A DNA stretch of 37,153 nt from a virus, in the IMG/VR virus record IMGVR_UViG_3300031576_000185, positions 1 to 37,153 of that record. One strand, given 5' to 3'. The translations under genes were made by a program, and so were the position numbers. The notes beneath the pieces are model-generated. The model was given only the letters and a program-made list of their open reading frames with translations, had not been told where the DNA came from and made no database searches. Positions 29,963 through 36,564 of the stretch are shown here, one piece after another. Position 1 is the first letter of the stretch. Every line of letters begins with the position of its first letter.

Positions 29963-31726
29963 TCAGAACGCCCCCACCAGTTCTTCACCGGGCGGGATGA
30001 GCGCCTGCTGAGGTTCTGCGGCCCCGGCGATGCCCGGCGCTTCGGCTGCGCCCGGGGTCGCGGTCGCCGGGGCCGTGAGCGGGGCAGCGGCCAGCGGCGC
30101 GTGCATCGCCACCGCATCTGCGAGCGAGACCCCGTCGGACTCCACCATCTTGATGATGTGCGCGAGGTCGCGGGCTGTGAGCGCACCGGCCGCGGCTTGC
30201 TGGATGAGCCCTGCCTTGAGCGCCTCGAGGAGCTGCTCTTGGAGCTGCTGCTTCTCCTCGCGCTGGGGGTCTTCGACGAAGGGCGACTGCTCCTGGGCGG
30301 TGCGCCGCGAGATGAGCCCGTTCCCGCCGCCCCACTGTTGCAGGACCATGACGTTGGTGTTGATCTCGTCGAGTCCCGCACCCATCCCGTAGCGGACCTC
30401 GACCCGCAGGTCTTCAGGCACGTCTTTCGATGGGGTGTAGGTCTCGGCGAAGGTCTGGCCGGTCGAGCCGATGGGCTTGCGCACGTCGCCGAACCTGTGA
30501 TCCCACCGGCCCCCGATGTAGATGGCTTCCTCGAACATCTGGGCCAAGATGTCGCGCTGGATCGCGCGGACATCCTCGACGAACTGGCTGTTGGCCGCGC
30601 CGATGCCTGCGGCGGAGATGATGGACTCGTTCGGGTCCCCGGACCTCGCGGGCGGCAAGATGACACCGGAGCGCAGCTCCCCCATGAGGTCGCGCTGTAT
30701 CTGGAGGTTGGAGAACGGCTGGTTGGGCTGCTGGACGTACTCGAACCTCGCATCGGGACTCTGCAGCTCCAGGTCCGCCCCCGGCCCGTCGTCGTGTGGG
30801 TTCTCGACGTTGTAGTGGAGCTTCTGCGGGTAGACCTTGTGGACCGCATCGTCGAGCATGAGCGTGCGCATCTGGTTGGCGAAGTTCAGCACCCCGAAGC
30901 TGCCGAAGAACTCGCCGCGGTAGAAGCCGTCCATCGTCGGGCGCGCCCCGAGCGCGAACGGGGTGCATCCGAGGCCGTGACGCTCCTGCACGAGCGTGGT
31001 GACCTGACGTTTGGTGGTGGTGGACATGTTCATCTTGGGGACCGTCTCGGCGACGATGATGACCCACTCGGGGTCGTAGAACTCGATGACCTGGGCGACC
31101 TCCGCCGACACGTTCGGATCTTCGCGCCAGTCGAAGGAGGCCTTGTAGCGGCGGGAAAGCACGCGCAGCTTCTCCTCGTAGGCGACGATCATCGAGTCCA
31201 CCTGTGGCCCGCGCGCGAACAGCGGGTCGGGGAAGCACTTGGCCGGGTCCACCTGCGCGAAGGTGGGGTAGCGCTCATCGCGGGGCTTGGAGGTGTCCAT
31301 CCACACCTTCGTGACCGCGACGCCGCCGGCCATCGCGTCGTGTGCCCACCGCTGGGTCTGCGCGCCCCACACCCGCGACCGGCGCAGCCAGTCGTTGGTG
31401 ATGCGTTCGACCTTGTCCGCCGCCGCACGGGCCGGGTCACCGGGCTTGGAGGGCCGGCGGATGATGGAGGGCCTGAGCGAGGCCACCGCGCGCGCCCGGT
31501 CATCGGCGGCGAGCTGGACGAGGTTCACGATCTTCGGCAGAGCCCGGGTGACGACGTCGTCGGGCCACACGACATCCCAGTCGCCGCGGTAGATGGAGTA
31601 GGTCGCCAGGAGCTGCTTGTGCCACTCGTTGTAGGACCCACGGATGGCCCCGTAGTGGTCCACGACGTATTGGGCTTGGCGACGCTCCTGTAAGGCTGCG
31701 GCGAGATCTTCAGGGTCTGGCGGCAC
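29963..31726 (-). CDS. Portal protein
   Basis: A 587-residue protein from GTG 31726 directly after the terminase gene. The N-terminus is helical (LLATYSIYRGDWDVVWPDDV), then the clip/wing-type elements RALPKIVNLVQLAADDRARA, WAHDAMAGGVAVTKVWMDTS and PTFAQVDPAKCFPDPL, a pattern known from head-tail connector portals. A long stem and crown are helical; the C-terminus has EEKQQLQEQLLEALKAGL and an Ala/Pro-rich tail. The dodecameric portal occupies one capsid vertex, takes up DNA from the terminase and holds the tail. The start lacks a clear ribosome site, so coupling to the terminase stop may matter. Order terminase-portal supports the call. Confidence 0.9.
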   Translation of the reverse strand: MPPDPEDLAAALQERRQAQYVVDHYGAIRGSYNEWHKQLLATYSIYRGDWDVVWPDDVVTRALPKIVNLVQLAADDRARAVASLRPSIIRRPSKPGDPARAAADKVERITNDWLRRSRVWGAQTQRWAHDAMAGGVAVTKVWMDTSKPRDERYPTFAQVDPAKCFPDPLFARGPQVDSMIVAYEEKLRVLSRRYKASFDWREDPNVSAEVAQVIEFYDPEWVIIVAETVPKMNMSTTTKRQVTTLVQERHGLGCTPFALGARPTMDGFYRGEFFGSFGVLNFANQMRTLMLDDAVHKVYPQKLHYNVENPHDDGPGADLELQSPDARFEYVQQPNQPFSNLQIQRDLMGELRSGVILPPARSGDPNESIISAAGIGAANSQFVEDVRAIQRDILAQMFEEAIYIGGRWDHRFGDVRKPIGSTGQTFAETYTPSKDVPEDLRVEVRYGMGAGLDEINTNVMVLQQWGGGNGLISRRTAQEQSPFVEDPQREEKQQLQEQLLEALKAGLIQQAAAGALTARDLAHIIKMVESDGVSLADAVAMHAPLAAAPLTAPATATPGAAEAPGIAGAAEPQQALIPPGEELVGAF

Positions 31727-31731
31727 GCTTG

Positions 31732-33609
31732 TTAGATAGCGTGGCTGTCTAGGGTGCGTTCACGCTGGTCGTCGCGCTGGGTGTGGTCCCACCGCCATCC
31801 ACCCCAGGGGTTGCGGGCGAAGCGCGGGACCTTCTTCGGTTTGGCGACGTACGGCACCCTCGGGCGGTTCGCGACCACGAACGCCTCGGACTCTGCGAAC
31901 AACGTGGCCATCACCATGTCGCGGACGAGGTGCTTGATCGAGTTCCCGTCGGAGTCGGTGCGCCAGTGGATCAGCTGCTCGGCGTAGGCGTCGACCTTCG
32001 CGCGGTCTTCGAACGGGCCGGAGTAGGGCAGCGTCACGAGCCCGGCGTCGAACAGCCCGCCGATCGTCGTGATGTCGAAGTTCGTCGACTCCGCCCGCGC
32101 CCCGGTCCCGGTGACGGTCTGGTAGGTGACGACCCGGCACCCCGCCGAGCGCATGGCTCGGATGAACTCCGGTGACAGTGCGAGCGCGCGCTGGATGTTG
32201 TTGGTCTCGATGACGCAGGTCCGCGGGCCGTAACGCCGCACCATCTCCTCGATCTGGGCGACCACGTTGGCCGCCGTCGCCATCCCGGCCTTGTTGAACA
32301 CGTCGATGAGGTAGCGCTGCTTTGTGTTGCGGTCCAGACCCCATACGACGATCGCGCAGAACCCCGACGCCGCGAACGCGGGGTCCACCCCGACGAAGAT
32401 GTCGGTCACGCCGTGGGGCACCTCGCCGAGTGCGTGGTCTTCGGAGCGGGCCGCCTCGACCCTTTCCCGCTTGAAGGTGTGCTCGGCGAAGGAGCCCTCC
32501 TCCTGCATCCATGTGTAGTACCAGACCTGCTCGCCCACCTCGCGCCGCTTCGCCTGGAGTGCGTCCCAGGTCCAGAACTCCGGACACAACACGCGCGATC
32601 GCTTGTGCTTGCACGCGGCGTCGCCGGGGCACGACGCTTGGCCACAGGCCCGGATCGCGGGGTAGGTGACGAGCGGCCAGTCGGGATGGGCGACGATCAG
32701 CTTGTGCGCGAAGTCATCGGGGGTCATGAAGTTCGCCAGGACCACCACCTGCTGCTCGTCGGTCACCCGCCCCAAGATGACCGCATGGAACCAGTTCAGG
32801 AGCTCGTCGGAGTCGCGCAGCGACTTCATCGCCTGCAGCGGGTCCTGCACGTCGTCCAGCACGATCGCATCTGCCCTGATGCCTTGGATCTGGCTGCCGG
32901 CCCCGAGCGCCTGGAACGTGTCGTCCTTCTCGCCGGAGGTCCGCCCCACCACCCGGAACCCATAGGCTCCCCACTTCGCCCCCGGGTCGTGCTTGGCCGC
33001 CTTGAACCCCTCCGAACCCCCGAACCGGCACACGGGGCAGGTGATCGGCTCCACGCCCTGACGTTCGAGCTCCGAGCCCATGAAGTGGTAGAACGAGCAC
33101 TGCAACCGCTCCTGCACCGCGGCGACCAGCTTCGTCGCCTCTTGCTGGTTCTTCTGCACCACCGCCCCTCGCCAGTTGCGGTCCTTCATGATCTGCCACA
33201 CCGACCGCTCCACCGCGAACAGGCTGGTCTTGACGTGGCCCGGCGGCATCACCATGAGCAGCCGCTTGTGCTCGGAGAGCTTCTGTTCTGCGTCGAGTTG
33301 GTAGAAGGAGTTCGTCGCCCTGACCACCCGCTTGGTCCGGTGGTCGAGGTAGGCGAAGTGGGATCGGCGGAAGCTCAAGAAATCGGGGAACGGCTCCCCG
33401 CGCGCATCGAGCGTCCCGGTGGAGACGAACCCACGGGCCACATCCATCTGGTGGTGGAACCCGGGCTCCCGTTTCCACATCTTCAACGTCGACAGCGGGG
33501 TGTCGGTCAGCTCGCGCGCCACCCGGACCCCTTCGTGCTGAGAAAGCGCAGCGAGGAAAGCCGCCTGCCGCCTGAGCTTGGCGGCGTTGCGCTCCCCCAC
33601 CGTGACCAT
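31732..33609 (-). CDS. Terminase large subunit with N-terminal HTH and Cys clusters
   Basis: A 625-residue DNA-packaging motor. Residues 1-60 form a helix-turn-helix-like region (RRQAAFLAALSQHEGVRVAR), as in small terminases. Walker A is PPGHVKTS (122-129), Walker B AIVLDD (248-253), then a coupling segment VVVLANFMT. The nuclease domain has FVGVDPAF (Asp409), VIETNN (Glu468) and HLVRDM (Asp564), the three-acid RNase H-like site. Two extra Cys elements stand out: Cys191-x2-Cys194 inside the ATPase domain and Cys322, 327, 333, 342 near the ATPase-nuclease junction. The start is not obvious: ATG 33609 has no ribosome site and may be leaderless. No separate small terminase gene is seen beside it. 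Confidence 0.94.
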   Translation of the reverse strand: MVTVGERNAAKLRRQAAFLAALSQHEGVRVARELTDTPLSTLKMWKREPGFHHQMDVARGFVSTGTLDARGEPFPDFLSFRRSHFAYLDHRTKRVVRATNSFYQLDAEQKLSEHKRLLMVMPPGHVKTSLFAVERSVWQIMKDRNWRGAVVQKNQQEATKLVAAVQERLQCSFYHFMGSELERQGVEPITCPVCRFGGSEGFKAAKHDPGAKWGAYGFRVVGRTSGEKDDTFQALGAGSQIQGIRADAIVLDDVQDPLQAMKSLRDSDELLNWFHAVILGRVTDEQQVVVLANFMTPDDFAHKLIVAHPDWPLVTYPAIRACGQASCPGDAACKHKRSRVLCPEFWTWDALQAKRREVGEQVWYYTWMQEEGSFAEHTFKRERVEAARSEDHALGEVPHGVTDIFVGVDPAFAASGFCAIVVWGLDRNTKQRYLIDVFNKAGMATAANVVAQIEEMVRRYGPRTCVIETNNIQRALALSPEFIRAMRSAGCRVVTYQTVTGTGARAESTNFDITTIGGLFDAGLVTLPYSGPFEDRAKVDAYAEQLIHWRTDSDGNSIKHLVRDMVMATLFAESEAFVVANRPRVPYVAKPKKVPRFARNPWGGWRWDHTQRDDQRERTLDSHAI

Positions 33610-33866
33610 GGATGAGAGCGTCTCTCGGGCGTCAAGGGTCGAACCACCCTAGACACGTCCCCTACCTTCGGTGCACAGGGCGTCCGCCCCGCACGGTCGG
33701 TGAACCGGCGCAGAGCCGTCAGAGGGCGTGCTCGAGCGATGCGAACCTCAACTCCCCAGCGCGGAGCTGAACCAACCGAGCCTCGCCGAGACAGTGGATG
33801 CTGCGGAGGGTCCCGGGGGGATCGTGGCGTATGGACAGCTGGCCGCAAAGTTGTGGGGGGGTTAGA

Positions 33867-33895
33867 TACATACACACTCACCCGCTCCTTACCAA
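33867..33895 (-). promoter_or_regulatory. Candidate leftward promoter for virion operon
   Basis: On the minus strand TTGGTA (33895-33890) is followed after 17 bases by TATGTA (33872-33867), within the only AT-rich patch upstream of the terminase. It lies 260 bases from ATG 33609. A second -35-like TTGACG at 33631-33626 has no matching -10. Weak hexamers make this tentative. Confidence 0.35.
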
Positions 33896-33962
33896 CCCCC
33901 ACCACCCGGCCCCCCCACCTGCGCGATCGTTGGGACCGATACCCCCCCGCCCCGGGCACAGA

Positions 33963-33991
33963 GGGGGGTAAAGGGTGAGGGTGCAGGGGGG
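33963..33991 (+). other. G-quadruplex motif
   Basis: Four G-runs of 6, 3, 3 and 6 bases are separated by loops TAAA, TGA and TGCA on the plus strand, fitting the G3+ with loops of 1-7 rule. The opposite strand has G-runs at 33896-33923 (CCCCC, CCC, CCCCCCC on plus), so quadruplex potential exists on both strands about 40 bases apart. Confidence 0.62.
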
Positions 33992-33995
33992 CGCA

Positions 33996-34009
33996 CTAAC
34001 AGACGTTAG
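33996..34009. repeat. Short dyad CTAAC-AGAC-GTTAG
   Basis: A five-base inverted repeat with a four-base centre, just right of the G-quadruplex motif. It may be an operator half-pair or hairpin. Alone it is weak evidence; it is listed because dyads cluster in this control region. Confidence 0.35.
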
Positions 34010-34039
34010 CTCTCGGGTCCTCGCTAGATGTGACCCAGA

Positions 34040-34064
34040 GTCATATGACCCGCGGTCATATACA
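34040..34064. promoter_or_regulatory. Palindrome and half-site pair, candidate operator
   Basis: GTCATATGAC (34040-34049) is a perfect 10-base palindrome. Fifteen bases on, GTCATATACA (34055-34064) repeats its left half and seven bases. A further TGTGACC lies at 34029-34036. AT-rich dyads spaced about 1.5 helical turns in a GC-rich control region suggest binding by a dimeric repressor. No cognate regulator can be assigned. Confidence 0.42.
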
Positions 34065-34240
34065 CCACTTCCACCCCCCCCAACCGCCACCATCTCACCT
34101 GCCGCACAACACTTCCACCTCCACGCCACCCCACAGCGCCGACGCACCCTCACTCCGTGTCCCTCCCTGACCATCCCTCATGCCCCGTCAAGCTCTCCCC
34201 CCAACCCCCTACGCTCCGCCCATAGCCCACCTCTCCCAGG
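34061..34240 (+). promoter_or_regulatory. C-rich, G-poor tract (rut-like)
   Basis: By hand count the plus strand has about 102 C and 19 G in these 180 bases. Such a C-over-G bubble is the hallmark of Rho-loading (rut) sites in RNA made rightward. It precedes the rightward promoter, so it could stop read-through from the control region into the clamp operon. A strand-biased replication element is the alternative. Prediction only. Confidence 0.5.
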
Positions 34241-34302
34241 ACTGCAGGTGGGGGGGGCCGGTCTCACGTCGACGTCATCACATCCTTCTACCGAAAACCC
34301 TC

Positions 34303-34331
34303 TTGACCGCAAGTCCAGAAAGGACTACGGT
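34303..34331 (+). promoter_or_regulatory. Sigma-70-type promoter of clamp operon
   Basis: TTGACC (34303-34308), a 17-base spacer and TACGGT (34326-34331) match TTGAC-N17-TANNNT. Transcription would start near 34338, about 40 bases before ATG 34377. It mirrors the leftward TTGACG/TAGTGT promoter. Confidence 0.6.
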
Positions 34332-34376
34332 GCCTCTCGAGGACCTCTCTTAGGTGAGGGGGGGAAGGACGGCGAG

Positions 34377-34604
34377 ATGATGGACGCCCAGTGGTGGAAA
34401 GCGAACGGCCCCGCAGTGAAGGGCCGCCTGACTCGCGCTGAGGAGCTGCTACACAGCGACCCCGGCAAGTCATGGCGCGAGGCCCTAGCGGTGTTCGAGA
34501 TCATGGACGAGCACGGCTACCCCGACTGGTGGTCACGGGTCGAGCGGCTAGGCAGTGACGCGCGCTGGTCGTTGAACCCGAGCTCGGACCGGAACGGAGG
34601 GTAA
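34377..34604 (+). CDS. 75-aa protein before clamp gene
   Basis: Begins at ATG 34377 (ATG 34380 possible), with GGAAGGA ten bases ahead. The frame is open upstream but that part is the C-rich tract and not coding. The protein is helical and Trp rich (MMDAQWWKANGPAVKGRLTR, WREALAVFEIMDEHG, WWSRVERL). No family is recognised. It lies four bases upstream of the clamp gene, so the two share a message; a clamp-binding or replication accessory protein is possible, but no QxxLF-type clamp motif is seen. Confidence 0.7.
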   Translation: MMDAQWWKANGPAVKGRLTRAEELLHSDPGKSWREALAVFEIMDEHGYPDWWSRVERLGSDARWSLNPSSDRNGG

Positions 34605-34608
34605 AGAC

Positions 34609-35655
34609 ATGGAGACCGACCGGAAGGAACTACTCCAGGCGTTGCGCCGGTTCGGCGCCGCGGTGCGAGCGCAGAAGACTCCCCGAGTCGAGCTGCTCGA
34701 GTCCACCGGCAACATGGTGACGGTGGACTCCACTATACGCATCTCGCCGTTGGTGCTGGATGACTTCCCGGCGCTTGACTTCGCTGCGAAGCCTCCGCAT
34801 GCACGGCTCGACGCGGGGGACTTCGCCGCGTTGGTGGGCGAGGTCGCGCCGGCCGCCAGCAAGGATGAGGCCCGGCCGATCCTGACCGGCTGCGCGCTCG
34901 AGCCGGGCACCGGTGAGATCACGCTCACGGCCACCGACTCATATCGGCTGCATACGGGGACGCGGCCGGCCAGCGTGGAACAAGGCTGGTCGGCCGTCGT
35001 GCCAGCGCGAGCGTTGGTTGCGGCTGCGAAGATGGCGGGGCGCGACCCTGGCGAGGTCACCATCACGGTGACCGACCATCATGTAGTCGTCGCATCGCTC
35101 GCGGGCCGTTGGTGGCTCGGGGTGCGGACGATCGCAGGGAGCTTCCCCAGCTGGCGCCAGCTGATGCCGGCAGGCGGGCTGGGTGTCACCGTGGATGCTC
35201 CGGCCGCCCTTGCCGATGCCGTGGCAGCTGCTAAGCCGTGGTGCCTCGAGAACGCGCCGGTCATCGTCCGGATGACGGCGCACGGTCTGACGGTCGAGGT
35301 CCACCCGGCCGGTATCGGGAACTATGGGCCGGTGGCGCTTGAAGCAGACGTGCCCGCCGACCAGGTCGGCGCGGCGATAGCCCTGAACAGGTCATACCTC
35401 GCCGACGCCCTCAAGGCAACGGGTGGCGCCGAGCTGCGCTGGCCGGTGGGTTCCATGGGCGCGCCGACCGCGCTCAGGCCCATGATGGCGGTCGGGAACG
35501 GCATACGGGCGCTCATCATGCCGGTGCGCCTCCCTGCTAGTTCGGAGCCACAACCAGAAGCCGTCGAGGCTGAGGCTCAGGCGGCTAGGGCTCCTCTGAG
35601 GCAGCGAGCATCCAGCTCTCACCATGGAGCTGGGTGCTGGTGGCCTCAACGCTGA
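34609..35655 (+). CDS. dnaN: DNA sliding clamp (beta subunit-like)
   Basis: A 348-residue protein with GGAGGG seven to eight bases before ATG 34609. It matches the C-terminal two domains of bacterial beta clamps: ARPILTGCALEPGTGEITLT then ATDSYRLH (domain II, residues 88-115), VDAPAALADAVAAA and LNRSYLADALKATGG (domain III) and PTALRPMMAVGNG, ALIMPVRL (304-308), which is the usual clamp end. The clamp encircles DNA and tethers polymerase. Two oddities: domain I before residue about 68 is roughly half the usual length, and about 40 residues (rich in Glu, Ala then Ser/His/Trp) follow the normal end. No polymerase gene is in the window, so the phage probably loads host polymerase or one lies outside. 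Confidence 0.88.
   Translation: METDRKELLQALRRFGAAVRAQKTPRVELLESTGNMVTVDSTIRISPLVLDDFPALDFAAKPPHARLDAGDFAALVGEVAPAASKDEARPILTGCALEPGTGEITLTATDSYRLHTGTRPASVEQGWSAVVPARALVAAAKMAGRDPGEVTITVTDHHVVVASLAGRWWLGVRTIAGSFPSWRQLMPAGGLGVTVDAPAALADAVAAAKPWCLENAPVIVRMTAHGLTVEVHPAGIGNYGPVALEADVPADQVGAAIALNRSYLADALKATGGAELRWPVGSMGAPTALRPMMAVGNGIRALIMPVRLPASSEPQPEAVEAEAQAARAPLRQRASSSHHGAGCWWPQR
35608..35637 (+). terminator. Hairpin at end of clamp gene
   Basis: GCATCCAGCTC, loop TCACCATG, GAGCTGGGTGC: an 11-bp stem with one G-T wobble, inside the clamp's C-terminal tail. A smaller hairpin CCTCA-ACGC-TGAGG follows at 35643-35656. Lying between convergent genes (35655 and 35706) they could terminate from either side. 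No U-run is present. Confidence 0.5.
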
Positions 35656-35705
35656 GGTCTCGAGGCGGTGCTCGCGCTGCTGGCCGACGTCTTCCCCAGT
35701 CGACG

Positions 35706-36005
35706 TCAGGTCGTCGAGGAAGTCGGTCCGCATCCGGGGGGTCCATCGCCGTTCCACTTATCTGGACTCGTTCCGCGAACAGCCAGCTCCACGCTCGTTA
35801 TCGCGATGGTGTACACCCAGCTCCGCCGTGAGTGATCGTAGTGGAACGCCGTCACCTCGCCCCTCAGCGTGCCTGTGACTTCTTGCCCGCAGCCCTTAAG
35901 CGGATCCTTGAACCACTCGGCGAACAGCTCGACGTCGACGGGCAGGTTCTTGACCGAGATCAGACTGACCATGCCGGACTCAGGCAACGGGAACGGGCTC
36001 GTCAC
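35706..36005 (-). CDS. 99-aa protein of unknown function
   Basis: GTG 36005 with AAGGAG nine bases upstream starts within the end of the WhiB-like gene; ATG 35972 is an alternative. The product contains a small beta-rich domain: MVSLISVKNLPVDVELFAEW, TGTLRGEVTAFHYDHSRRSW and VYTIAITSVELAVRG, with two Cys well apart. I do not recognise the family. It is the last gene before the convergent clamp operon. A possible partner of the WhiB-like protein by coupling. Confidence 0.68.
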   Translation of the reverse strand: MTSPFPLPESGMVSLISVKNLPVDVELFAEWFKDPLKGCGQEVTGTLRGEVTAFHYDHSRRSWVYTIAITSVELAVRGTSPDKWNGDGPPGCGPTSSTT

Positions 36006-36564
36006 AGGCGGGGACTCCTTCCGCGATCAGGCGGCGGACGCGCTCTGCGACACTGACGCATCCGCGACATCGGTAGCCGGCCACGCACCAGCCGCGATCG
36101 TTCAGCGCGTGGTGCTTGACCGAGGGATGGTGCCGCTCGGTGGGAGTGGTCCCGCCCCAGACGTGGTAGGCGGGCGTGTAACTCACCTTGAACCGGCGGC
36201 GGATGTAGAGCGGGCCGCACCCACCGCAGCCCGAACCCAGGATGCACCCACCTGTGCCGTTGAGGTGCAGATGCCCGCCCTTGACGCACACTCGGCAACC
36301 AGGCTCACGACAGCCGGGTCGGTGTGTGATCTTGAAGACCGGGTCATCAGCGGTGAAGCTCTTATGCGCGGACTCGACCGTCAGCGCCTCGGTGAGACAC
36401 TCCCGGCGCACCGGGCAGACGGAACACACCGCCTTCGCGCGGCCGATGCGGGCGAGGTAGCTCCGCTGGGTCGCCGAGCCGCGCTCGGTGAAGAAGTCCT
36501 GGGTCGTCGACAGCCTGGCGCACGCAGCCTCATCCCGCCAGGGTCGGCCAGTGGGCACCCTCAC
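35980..36564 (-). CDS. WhiB-family iron-sulfur regulator with Cys-rich insertion
   Basis: A 194-residue protein from GTG 36564, overlapping the previous stop as GTGA; GTG 36573 is an alternative. Residues 9-60 hold the WhiB signature: WRDEAACA (Cys15), KAVCSVCPVRREC (Cys47, Cys50, Cys56), four ligands of a [4Fe-4S] cluster. The usual GVWGG turn should follow closely, but HVWGGTTPTER stands at 134-144, about 79 residues on. Between lie Cys85, 90, 93, 107, 113, 116 in a Gly/His-rich segment. After the turn are Cys160, 166, 169, 187 and a helix VAERVRRL. Wbl proteins bind sigma factor or DNA and regulate transcription; phage ones have been implicated in host takeover or regulation. Interpretation as an insertion versus a fusion with an unrelated zinc protein is open. 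Confidence 0.86.
   Translation of the reverse strand: MRVPTGRPWRDEAACARLSTTQDFFTERGSATQRSYLARIGRAKAVCSVCPVRRECLTEALTVESAHKSFTADDPVFKITHRPGCREPGCRVCVKGGHLHLNGTGGCILGSGCGGCGPLYIRRRFKVSYTPAYHVWGGTTPTERHHPSVKHHALNDRGWCVAGYRCRGCVSVAERVRRLIAEGVPACDEPVPVA

Larger units (their letters stand above)
33610..34376. other. Main control region between terminase and clamp operons
   Basis: About 770 bases without a convincing gene separate the leftward virion operon from the rightward clamp operon. The left part (33646-33866) contains an AT-poor stretch and a doubtful 45-codon frame. From 33867 to 34064 there is a leftward promoter candidate, C-runs, a G-quadruplex motif, and palindromes. From 34061 to 34240 the plus strand is extremely C rich and G poor. 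The right end holds the rightward promoter at 34303-34331. Such composite regions commonly hold operators and may include an origin or packaging site; none is proved. Confidence 0.62.

Noticed and set aside
33728-33865. 45-codon plus-strand frame in the control region
   Set aside because: It starts at GTG without good ribosome site and ends in a G-run; a protein-like look over 45 codons is not enough.
33975-34376. N-terminal extension of the 75-residue gene
   Set aside because: The upstream open frame is Pro/Ser/Thr/His rich from the C-rich tract, and a ribosome site lies at 34377.
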